NCBI GenBank assembly: GCA_040954595.2
Contig: CM082589.2
Span: forward strand, 10,850,001-10,914,000
Source of the DNA: Balanoglossus misakiensis
Taxonomy: Eukaryota > Hemichordata
Length of the DNA: 64,000 nucleotides
Reading direction: 5' to 3'
The position numbers and the translations under genes were made by a program. Below the pieces are notes generated by a model. It did not search any database. It was not told the DNA's origin and saw nothing but the letters and a program-made list of their open reading frames with translations. This document shows positions 43,128 through 54,200 of the stretch, one piece after another (position 1 is the first letter of the stretch; every line of letters begins with the position of its first letter).

Positions 43128-43725
43128 GCGTAATTCAATAAAACGCCCTAACACAGCCTGAACTCCGATAATGTGTTGTCCCAAAATTCATTCCGTGGAA
43201 AATAATCACTGGTCTGTTTACGTATTTCAGCCGATTTTCCAAGGACTACTGCAACCCGCCAGAAGTGAGTAGCCTGCTAATGAGATCTCCACAACATTAC
43301 GTAATGACGGTCAAAGTCCGATGCCCCAGTGTCCGTCCTCAGCCCACCAAAAAATGCGAAAAAATATTACAAAAATCTTCTTCTCAAAATCGACGTGGCC
43401 TAGGACCTTGAAATTTGGCACAGGGGATTTTGGCCACATGGTCTACAAAAATCGCGAAAAGAATGTACATGCCCCCATTAACGTGCAAATTAGGTCAATT
43501 TGAAAATTTCGCTCGATTATAGCCACAAAGTCACGTGACTAATTACAAATTCAAAGGGCAGGTGCACCAGTACTCATGGGCCCCAACCACCGTGCCAAAT
43601 TTGGAGGCGCACCTGCCGGAGTTTCAGAGAAAAACGGGCGCAAAAAAACGACTCAAGAAGAAAGAAGACAAACTCCAGCAATAACAGAAGGGGACTAAGC
43701 GCCTGAGGGCTCTTGGTCCCCTAAA
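43128..43725. other. right part of the AGCTGCAAGCAGC-type element
   Basis: Contains GGTGCACCAGTACTCATGGG, CCGGAGTTTCAGAGAAAAAC, a purine-rich AAGAAGAAAGAAGACAAAC and the terminal hairpin. No coding frame is recognised. Confidence 0.5.
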
Positions 43726-44457
43726 TATGGGACTAAACTTGACAGATACCCGGAATATTTTCCTATTTAGGATACCTGGTTGCATTTCCACCTAAAGGCG
43801 TCCTATTGGCGTGGAAATTTTATAACTTGAAATCGTTTGACTGGGTGATAGGTATTAATATCTTATGATGTTATAAAACACTTGGCTCGCCAAAGGTAAG
43901 GACCGATTATAGCGTCAGTCGTGTCATAAAATCTATATGAACGTCATGGGTCAATAAACTTGATGGTCCAATAAAATTTAATGGTTCGTAAAACTATTGT
44001 GTCCAATGTCTGCAGAGTATACTGGCTGCAACATGTGTATGAGTCAGGATTAACGGCTGTAGCCATCAACCCAAAAGGTGAACGTCCTATTCTCACTAAC
44101 TTAAATAGGTTTTGCGACCTAGTTGAGTGATAAAAACCTTATGATAAAGTCGACACAATTTCAAGATGACGATGTGCAAATGAGAGTTCATAAGCTAAAG
44201 TAAAGTTCAATGAATTCTATACAAAGTTCAAAAAAGATTTTTTACTAAAGGAAGACATGAACAAACTGATATCGTCTCTTCATATTCGTACATGTCCAAC
44301 TGTTGTGATTTGACCCCCCCCCCCCCCCCCCCCATGGTACATGAACCTATTACTTAGTACACACTTAAACAATTGGCATTTGAAGTGCCTTGCTTGACAG
44401 TGTTTAATGCGGTGGTCAGCCGCGTTTATCTCTCGCCACTTCATGCATCATGTCGCC
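43726..44457. other. unassigned sequence with a diverged copy of part of the segmental duplication
   Basis: AATTTCAAGATGACGATGTG, GAGTTCATAAGCTAAAGTAA and GTGATTTGACCCC (44,157-44,333) parallel 22,245-22,495 and 14,940-15,975, with an expanded run of about 21 C at 44,312-44,332. No gene is seen. Confidence 0.5.
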
Positions 44458-44781
44458 TTAAAGGGACAAACTCTCTCTCTCGTCGCCCTTTTCTATTAAT
44501 TATGTTTGATACAAGACACCGTTTATATTAATGGGCATGTGTATATGTAGTGAATGAACGTTCAACCACACACAACTTCCATCCTGCTTGTATGATATGA
44601 GAGTAAAAACTCGCCCAAAATGAATTAATGGTAGAGACCGATTTTTCAGTTTTGCGAGTTTTCGCTCTCGTGTCTACATGCGGGATAGAAGGTGTGTGCG
44701 GTTGAACGTTGCATCACTATATATCCACATTTACATTAATATAAACGGTGTTTTGTATCAAACATGGAAAAGGGCAGCGAG
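44458..44781. mobile_element. TTAA foldback MITE, right end lost
   Basis: Same family as 23,358-23,704. It starts TTAA then AGGGACAAACTCTCTCTCTC and keeps ACTCGCCCAAAATGAATTAA and GTTTTGTATCAAACATGG. It stops at GGGCAGCGAG, missing the last 20-odd bases, where the next element (TTAA GGATGTAC) begins. Confidence 0.85.
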
Positions 44782-45160
44782 TTAAGGATGTACGATCAGT
44801 AAAATTGAAAGCATTGTCATTTCTTTTAATCGTGAATTTTCGTTTCTGATTTGTATGTATAATGAAAATCCATTTTGGGTCACTGCACTTGTTTTCGACT
44901 TTAAACAAGGCCGTGAATGTAGTCGACAATTGAAGAAAACTGCTAACGGTCAGCATTTTCTACCAATGGTTTGTCTATGGATACAATATTGAACAAAGTT
45001 TAACTCAAAATAGAGCGTGATGAATTTATTTTGATTTGTCGGAGCTATGTGTAAAATTTCATGAAAATGACAATAGTAGAAGTGAGTTTTCTAACTATTC
45101 TCCATGTACTCCTATGGGAAGAGACACAGGCGCACAGTTTACCAGTTGACGACCTCTAAA
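44782..45160. mobile_element. TTAA-type element related to the 35,098 element, partial
   Basis: It begins TTAAGGATGTACGATCAG, like 35,094. From about 44,945 to 45,140 it is the reverse complement of 35,110-35,345 (for example CCAATGGTTTGTCTATGG, AGCTATGTGTAAAATTTCAT, CAATAGTAGAAGTGAGTTTT). The right border is not sharp. The small minus frame at 44,717-44,956 is not a gene. Confidence 0.55.
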
Positions 45161-45415
45161 GAGTAAACGGGGGGGGGGGGGGTGATGAAAGGTTTAAGAC
45201 TTACAGATCACAACTTAAAGAGCCATTCAGAAAGAGGCTTAGAGTGGAGTATCAAATCGGACGATACCACTGACTGGTGGAGGAAGACAAAATAAGCAAA
45301 CTGAGTAGATGAGTGCTCAGATTTCTTCAGAGGACCAAACGTTTCAAAGAATTATACGTGACAATCCATGCCTGGTCCGTCAGTAGATATAAACAGAACA
45401 TTGTGGCTGTATTCA
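45161..45415. other. unassigned sequence with a G run
   Basis: A run of 12-13 G at about 45,169-45,181 is followed by non-repetitive sequence. No supported feature. Confidence 0.4.
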
Positions 45416-45714
45416 TTAAAGGGACAAAGTCTCTCTCTCGCTGCCCTTTTTCCATTAATTATGTTTGATACAAGACTGCGTTTATATTATTCTACATGTG
45501 GATATAGTGAATCAACGTTCAACCATACACACCTTCCACCCCGCTTGTATAGACACGAGAGTTTTAAAAAGTAGCCAAAATGAATAAACGGTCTCTACCA
45601 TTTATTCATTTCGGGCGAGTTTTTACTCTCGTATCATACAAGCCGGATGGAAGTTGTGTGTGGTTGAACGTTCATTCACTAACATAAACGGTGTCTTGTA
45701 TCATGTCCCTTTAA
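45416..45714. mobile_element. TTAA foldback MITE, 291-bp copy
   Basis: TTAA at 45,416-45,419 and 45,711-45,714. Left end AGGGACAAAGTCTCTCTCTC, right end ATGTCCCT. Internally deleted near the right end relative to 23,358-23,704. It lies 63 bp upstream of the candidate exon at 45,778. Confidence 0.9.
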
Positions 45715-45777
45715 CACTTTTGAAGCATTTTACTAATGCTAACATGACTAGACCAATTGAATGATGTTACATTGCAG

Positions 45778-45859
45778 GTTATCAACTCAGAGGGGCGTCT
45801 TGTTATAAAGCGGTACCTGACAAACAATCAGCTGGCAACGCTGAAAATACCTGTCAGTC
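45778..45859 (+). other. candidate 82-bp exon
   Basis: Bounded by TTACATTGCAG and the consensus donor GTAAGTATG. The only fully open frame reads VINSEGRLVIKRYLTNNQLA then TLKIPVS, charged and non-repetitive, with one spare base at the end. I do not recognise the protein and see no partner exon nearby. The ATG at 45,757 that extends the frame lies in the presumed intron. Confidence 0.4.
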
Positions 45860-48208
45860 GTAAGTATGAAAGTATACATCATTTGAGTAGAATTTTACGG
45901 GAGTTCCTAACAAGGCTTGGACATGTCACGCACAAATACAAAGGGCGCGTATAAAGACAGACAAAACCTCGCTCAGTGTGAGGTGTTCAGCGATTGCATC
46001 TGATAAGTCGAAAATGCTTGATCACGTGTCATGTTCAGTTGGGAAATTGGATATGTCTCAGGCCAAAAAAACTAATATGTGCTATTCCGATTACATGGTT
46101 TTCAAAAATATTGTAGGTAGAAAGGGACATTTTTTTATTTTTCATTTTTTTTTATATCTTTGGCCGTCGTAGTGTAGAAGAATGACATCATAGTTCTTGC
46201 GTGATTCTCGCAATTTTCATGAATTGTTTTATATTTGACATCGTTATTTTTACTTCCGGTTTGCGAAGATCTAAACTGTTTTGGGTCGGCGGGCTAAAAT
46301 TAGGGTAGTTCGGGTAATCGTTATGACATTGGGAGCTACGGCTGCAAAGCCATGTGTCTCGTGCGAAAAGGGCCCTTAACCTTTTGCAATATTTAACAGC
46401 AAACAACAGACAGTTTTGAGAATAAAAGGTTTCCGTCGTGTCTGACTTTCATATCGCATTAATAGCATATCCCTAATTTTAAAGAAATTAGGAGAGACAG
46501 AGTGAAACAGGCAGAGTGGCAGACAGACACAAGCAGACAGACAGAGCAACATTCATCAGTAGAGACACTCACCGGTCGCTCGCTCGCTCGCTCACTCTCT
46601 CTCTCAGAGAGAGGGGGCAGACAGTCAGACAGACAGACGTTGACAGACAGTCAGTAAGTCAGTCAGCCAGTTAATCAGTCAGTCAGACGTCAAAGACACA
46701 GTGACACAAACACAGCGAGGGAGACAAAAGGACCTTTCATGCTTAAACCCCTGTTCTTCTGTTATAAACTTTGAAAACCGTTCGTTTTCAGATTGCAGAT
46801 TGCTCGAATAACGCGGCACACTGCCGAAACAATAAAACAAATACTAGTGGGAGCTCATAAAATAAAATCGCTCAACCATTCCGTCGTCCTGAGTGACCTC
46901 AGCCACATTAATTCCGACGTCTTTTTAGGGTCATGAAAAAAGTCACAAATAAGGTATTTCCCCTAGGTCCACCTGAAGCAAAAAGTTTTCGTTTCGACTC
47001 CATCATTCCGAATAGTAAGAAAGCAACAAAATTGAAAAGACAGATGTAAAATGCAATCTCTCTCACGTGGTAACGTTTGTAACTATGGCAATCACGGTAC
47101 GTGTTCAGTACACAGACAGGGAGAAAAGTTTCCCCATGCAATACATGTGTTCAGTAAGGTTTGACCTTGGTTTTACTTTGTACCATGATCGCCGCTTTCT
47201 AAGCATGGATGAACGACGGCGGTCAGACCCAATCGAACCCTTTCATGTCAGATGACCACGGTATCTCCAGTGTGAGATGACATTTGACAAACCATTTGAT
47301 TTCAACAAAATCTTCGCGTCGTCAACGCGTCGCATACCAGTCGCATATCGGTATTTACCCAATCATAAAAGTTGGAAATTCGGAGACTCGATCTGCAACC
47401 AAGTTGAGAGTAAATTTTGACGTTTGACTATTGGCAAGTAAACAGGTTACACAATGACTTGTCGGTTTTTCCTCCGTCATGGTCGTTCTTGACCCAAGTG
47501 TCCTTCCTTGACATTTAGACACACCTTGCGGTATGACCTTGGTGGTCATGTGCAATTAGTTTTCTTGTATAAGACGCTTTTCATGCCGGGATAGACGACT
47601 TGTGCGTGGATCATCAACATTTCAGTGATATTTCAACGCAAAGTTTTAGCAATATTGAGAAAACAGGTAGTGAGGTGTCAAATGCATATCAATGTACGAA
47701 AATTAGGTCAAGCCACCCGACAGCAACCGCTTTCACACAGTGTCGGACGTTGCACGGAATGTGAAACGTTACACTGCTTCGGCCGTTCACATGCACCTGG
47801 GCGTGGTTTTGATTGATGGTCAAACGCCCCCACTTACTTTGGGCGTTTTCAATGGTAAATGTGTCGTATTGATCGAAACCTTGCCGTAAACACATTTTTT
47901 TTGCTGAATCAACATTCAGAGTTCAGCCGTCTAGTTAACGAAGTATTGAAATAAGCCACTTGTTCATCATTTTTTGTCTGTCAAACGTGTTTATTCGGAC
48001 AGGGACCGGCCGCCAATGAGTGGTTTAGGGAGCCCACACGTACACTCTGGTACCTGGACAATTAACAAAGACATGACGTGTGTACCGTCCGGTTCGAAAA
48101 GATTGGTTTAAGGTAGTCCTGGTAACAGTCATCCTAACGAGGCCAGGGGAGGTCTCCAAGGGCGAAATAAACAAAGCTACCGATGACGAGTCGAATTCGA
48201 ATCGGACG
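45860..48208. other. unassigned sequence with a GACA/CAGA-rich stretch
   Basis: From about 46,490 to 46,710 there is a mixed microsatellite of CAGA, TCGC and GTCA words (CGCTCGCTCGCTCGCTCACT, GACAGACAGACG). The rest is closer to average composition and less repetitive than the window as a whole. The frames at 45,978-46,172, 46,908-47,141, 47,355-47,555 and 47,625-47,895 have no recognisable domain. It could hold introns of flanking genes. Confidence 0.4.
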
Positions 48209-51200
48209 ATGCTTGTTTTCGACTTTGCAAAATCTCAAAATTTCGTCGATTTTTGAAAAAAAATCATGGGTGAAAATGCATCAAAAAATGAGAAATTTTC
48301 GACTTTGCAAAATCTCAAAATTTCGTCAATTTTGAAAAAAATCATGGGTGAAAATCATCAAAAAATGACAAATTTTCGACTTTGCAAAATCTCAAAATTT
48401 CGTCGATTTTTGAAAAAAATCATGGGTGAAAATCATCAAAAAAATGACAAATTTTCGACTTTGCAAAATCTCAAAATTTTGTTGATTTTTGAAAAAAATC
48501 ATAGGTGAAAATCATCAAAAAATGACAAATTTTCGACTTTGCAAAATCTCAAAATTTCGTCGATTTTTGAAGAAAATCATGGGTGAAAATCATCAAAAAA
48601 TGACAAATTTTCGACTTTGCAAAATCTCAAAATTTTTTCGATTTTTGAAAAAAGACATGGGTGAAAATCATCAAAAAATGACAAATTTTCGACTTTGCAA
48701 AATCTCAAAATTTCGTCGATTTTTGAAAAAAATCATGGGGGAAAATCATGAAAAAAATGACAAATTTTCCTCTTTGCAAAATCTCAAAATTTCGTCGATT
48801 TTTAAAAAAAGACATGGGTGAAAATCATCAAAAAATAACAAATTTTCGACTTTGCAAAATCTCAAAATTTCGTCCATTTTTGAAAAAAAATCATGGGTAA
48901 AAATCATCAAAAAATGACACATTTTCGACTTTGCAAAATCTCAAAATTTCGTCGATTTTTGAAAAAAAATCATGGGTGAAAATCATCAAAAAATGACAAA
49001 TTTTCGTCTTTGCAAAATCTCAAAATTTCGTCCATTTCTGAAAAAAAATTATGGGTAAAAATCATCAAAAATGACAAATTTTCATCTTTGCAAAATCTCA
49101 AATTTTCGTCGATTTTTGAAAAAAAATCATGGTTGAAAATCATCAAAAAATGACAAAATTTTCGACTTTGCAAAATCTCAAAATTTCGTCGATTTTTGAA
49201 AAAAATCATGGGGGAAAATCATGAAAAAATGACAAATTTTCCTCTTTGCAAAATCTTAAAATTTCGTCGATTTTTGAAAAAAAATCATGGGTGAAAATCA
49301 TCAAAAAATGACAAATTTTCGTCTTTGCAAAATCTCAAAATTTCGTCCATTTTTGAAAAAAATCATGGGTGAAAATCATCAAAAAATGACAAATTTTCGA
49401 CTTTGCAAAATCTCAACATTTCGTCAATTTTTGAAAAAATCATGGGTGAAAATCATCAAAAAATGACAAATTTTCGACTTTGCAAAATCTCAAAATTTCG
49501 TCGATTTTTGAAAAAAATCATGGGGGAAAATCATGAAAAAATGACAAATTTTCCTCTCTGCAAAATCTCAAAATTTCGTCGATTTTTGAAAAAAAATCAT
49601 GGGTGAAAATCATCAAAAAATGACAAATTTTCGTCTTTGCAAAATCTCAAAATTTCGTCCATTTTTGAAAAAAAATCATGGGTAAAAATCATCAAAAATG
49701 ACAAATTTTCGTCTTTGCAAAATCTCAAATTTTCGTCGATTTTTGAAAAAAAATCATGGTTGAAAATCATCAAAAAATGACAAAATTTTCGACTTTGTAA
49801 AATCACAAAATTTCGTCGATTTTGAAAAAAATCATAGGTTCGTCGATTTTTAAAAAAAAAACATGGGTGAAAATCATCAAAAAATGACAAATTTTGAAAA
49901 AAAAACGGGTGAAAATCATCAAAAAATGACACATTTTCCTCTGCAAAATCTCAAAATTTCGTCGTTTTTTGAAAAAAAATCATTGGTGAAAATCATCAAA
50001 AAATGACACATTTACGACTTTGCAAAATCTCAAAATTTCGTCGATTTTTGAAAAAAAATCATGGGTGAAAATCATGAAAAAATGACAAATTTGGAAAAAA
50101 AAACTGGTGAAAATCATCAAAAAATGACACATTTACGACTTTGCAAAATCTCAAAATTTCGTCGATTTTTGAAAAAAATCATGGGGGAAAATCATGAAAA
50201 AATGACAAATTTTCCTCTGCAAAATCTCAAAATTTCGTCGATTTTTAAAAAAAGACATGGGTGAAAATCATCAAAAAATAACAAATTTTCGACTTTGCAA
50301 AATCTCAAAATTTCGTCCATTTTTGAAAAAAAATCATGGGTAAAAATCATCAAAAAATGACAAATTTTCGTCTTTGCAAAATCTCACAATTTCGTCGATT
50401 TTTGAAAAAAATCATGTGTGAAAATCATCAAAAAATGACAAATTTTCGACTTTGCAAAATCTCAAAATTTCGTCAATTTTTGAAAAAATCATGGGTGAAA
50501 TTCATCAAAAAATGACAAATTTTCGTCTTTGCAAAATCTCAAAATTTCGTCCATTTTAAAAAAAAACGGGGGAAAATCATCAAAAAATGACAAATTTTCG
50601 ACTTTGCAAAATCTCAAAATTTCGTCGATTTTTGAAAAAAAATCATGGGTGAAAATCATCAAAAAATGACAAATTTTCGACTTTGCAAAATCTCAAAATT
50701 TCGTCAATTTTTGAAAAAATCATGGGTGAAAATCATCAAAAAATGACAAATTTTCGTCTTTGCAAAATCTCAAAATTTCGTCGGTTTTTGAAAAATAATA
50801 TGGGTGAAAATCATCAAAAAATGACAAATTTTTGACTGCAAAATCTCAAAATTTCGTCGATTTTTGAAAAAAATCATGGGTGAAAATCATCAAAAAATGA
50901 CAAATTTTCGACTTTGCAAAATCTCAAAATTTCGTCGGTTTTGAAAAAAATCATGGGTTCGTCGATTTTTTTAAATAAAAACATGGGTAAAAATCATCAA
51001 AAAATGACAAATGTTCGACTTTGCAAAATCTAAAAATTTCGTCGATTTTTGAAAAAAAATCATGGGTAAAAATCATCAAAAATGACAAATTTTCGACTTT
51101 GCAAAACTCAAAATTTTGTTGATTTTTGAAAAAAATCATAGGTGAAAATCATCAAAAAATGACAAATTTTCGACTTTGCAAAATCTCAAAATTTCGTCGA

Positions 51201-54200
51201 TTTTTGAAGAAAATCATGGGTGAAAATCATCAAAAAATGACAAATTTTGAAAAAAAAACGGGTGAAAATCATCAAAAAATGACACATTTACGACTTTGCA
51301 AAATCTCAAAATTTCGTCGATTTTTGAAAAAAAACCGGGTGAAAATCATCAAAAAATGACACATTTGCGACTTTGCAAAATCTCAAAATTTCGTCGATTT
51401 TTGAAAAAAAATCATGGGTGAAAATCATCAAAAAATGACAAATTTTCGATTTTGCAAAATCTCAAAATTTCGTCGATTTTTGAAAAAAAACGGGTGAAAA
51501 TCATCAAAAAATGACACATTTTCGTCGACTTTGCAAAATCTCAAAATTTCGTCGATTTTTGAAAAAAATCATGGGGGAAAATCATGAAAAAAATGACAAA
51601 TTTTCCTCTTTGCAAAATCTCAAAATTTCGTCGATTTTTAAAAAAAGACATGGGTGAAAATCATCAAAAAATAACAAATTTTCGACTTTGCAAAATCTCA
51701 AAATTTCGTACATTTTTGAAAAAAAATCATTGGTGAAAATCATCAAAAAATGACAAATTTTGAAAAAAAAACGGGTGAAAATCGTCAAAAAATGACACAT
51801 TTTCGTCGACTTTGCAAAATCTCAAAATTTCGTCGATTTTTGAAAAAAATCATGGGGGAAAATCATGAAAAAATGACAAATTTTCCTCTTTGCAAAATCT
51901 CAAAATTTCGTCGATTTTTAAAAAAAGACATGGGTGAAAATCATCAAAAAATAACAAATTTTCGACTTTGCAAAATCTCAAAATTTCGTCGATTTTTAAA
52001 AAAAGACATGGGTGAAAATCATCAAAAAATAACAAATTTTCGACTTTGCAAAATCTCAAAATTTCGTCCATTTTTGAAAAAAAATCTTTGGTGAAAATCA
52101 TCAAAAAATGACAAATTTTGAAAAAAAAACGGGTGAAAATCATCAAAAAATGACAAATTTTCCTCTTTGCAAAATCTCAAAATTTCGTCGATTTTTGAAA
52201 AAAAATCATGGGTGAAAATCATCAAAAAATGACAAATTTTCGTCTTTGCAAAATCTCAAAATTTCGTCCATTTTTGAAAAAAAATCATGGGTAAAAATCA
52301 TCAAAAATGACAAATTTTCGTCTTTGCAAAATCTCAAATTTTCGTCGATTTTTGAAAAAAAATCATGGTTGAAAATCATCAAAAAATGACAAAATTTTCG
52401 ACTTTGTAAAATCACAAAATTTCGTCGATTTTGAAAAAAATCATAGGTTCGTCGATTTTTTAAAAAAAAACATGGGTGAAAATCATCAAAAAATGATAAA
52501 TTTTCGACTTTGCAAAATCTCAAAATTTCGTCGATTTTTGAAGAAAATCAAGGGTGAAAATCATCAAAAAATGACAAATTTTGAAAAAAAACGGGTGAAA
52601 ATCATCAAAAAATGACACATTTTCGTCGACTTTGCAAAATCTCAAAATTTCGTCGATTTTTGAAAAAAATCATGGGGGAAAATCATGAAAAAATGACAAA
52701 TTTTCCTCTTTGCAAAATCTCAAAATTTCGTCGATTTTTAAAAAAAGACATGGGTGAAAATCATCAAAAAATAACAAATTTTCGACTTTGCAAAACCTCA
52801 AAATTTCGTCCATTTTTGAAAAAAAATCATGGGTAAAAATCATCATAAAATGACAAATTTTCGTCTTTGCAAAATCTCACAATTTCGTCGATTTTTGAAA
52901 AAAATCATGTGTGAAAATCATCAAAAAATGACAAATTTTCGACTTTGCAAAATCTCAAAATTTCGTCAATTTTTGAAAAAATCATGGGTGAAAATCATCA
53001 AAAAATAACAAATTTTCGTCTTTGCAAAATCTCAAAATTTCGTCCATTTAAAAAAAAAAACATGGGGGAAAATCATCAAAAAATGACACATTTACGACTT
53101 TGCAAAATCTCAAAATTTCGTCGATTTTTGGAAAAAAACCATGGGTGAAAATCATGAAAAAATGACAAATTTTCCTCTTTGCAAAATCTCAAAATTTCGT
53201 CGATTTTTGAAAAAAAATCATGGGTGAAAATCATCAAAAAATGACAAATTTTCGTCATTGCAAAATCTCAAAATTTCGTCCATTTTTGAAAAAAAATCAT
53301 GGGTAAAATCATCAAAAATGACAAATTTTCGTCTTTGCAAAATCTCAAATTTTCGTCGATTTTTGAAAAAAAATCATGGTTGAAAATCATCAAAAAATGA
53401 CAAAATTTTCGACTTTGTAAAATCACAAAATTTCGTCGATTTTGAAAAAAATCATAGGTTCGTCGATTTTTAAAAAAAAAAACATGGGTGAAAATCATCA
53501 AAAAATGACAAATTTTCGTCTTTGCAAAATCTCAAAATTTCGTCAATTTTCAAAAAAAAACATGGGGGAAAATCATCAAAAAATGACAAATGTTCGACTT
53601 TGCAAAATCTCAAAATTTCGTCGATTTTTGAAAAAAATCATGGGTGAAAATCATCAAAAAATGACAAATTTTCGACTTTGCAAAATCTCAAAATTTCGTC
53701 AATTTTTGAAAAAATCATGGGTGAAAATCATCAAAAAATGACAAATTTTCGTCTTTGCAAAATCTCAAAATTTCGTCGGTTTTTGAAAAATAATATGGGT
53801 GAAAATAATCAAAAAATGACAAATTTTTGACTGCAAAATCTCAACATTTCGTCGATTTTTGAAAAAAATCATGGGTGAAAATCATCAAAAAATGACAAAT
53901 TTTCGACTTTGCAAAATCTCAAAATTTCGTCAATTTTTGAAAAAATCATAGGTGAAAATCATCAAAAAATGACAAATTTTCGTCTATGCAAAATCTCAAA
54001 ATTTCGTCGGTTTTGAAAAAAATCATGGGTTCGTCGATTTTTTTAAATAAAAACATGGGTGAAAATCATCAAAAAATGACCAATGTTCGACTTTGCAAAA
54101 TCTCAAAATTTCGTCGATTTTTGAAAAAAATCATGGGTGAAAATCATCAAAAAAATGACAAATTTTCGACTTTGCAAAATCTCAAAATTTCGTCGATTTT

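Larger units (their letters stand above)
38306..43725. mobile_element. long AGCTGCAAGCAGC-type element, filled with later insertions
   Basis: The left end ATTAAAGCTGCAAGCAGC (about 38,306) followed by GGGCCCAAGC, and the right end GGGGACTAAGCGCCTGAGGG with CTTGGTCCCCTAA (about 43,690-43,723), match the two ends of a repeat type I recall as common in fish genomes. The right end can fold (GGGGAC with GTCCCC). Internal tandem modules of about 240 bp share GCAGGTGTCA, CATTTCATGATGGT-like words and CCAAAGCTGCA (38,650-38,990, 39,985-40,320). A 120-bp segment around CACTGGTCTG and ACGTATTTCAGCC flanks the inner LINE on both sides (40,468-40,590 and 43,200-43,320). Treating the whole interval as one element is inference. 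Confidence 0.55.
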
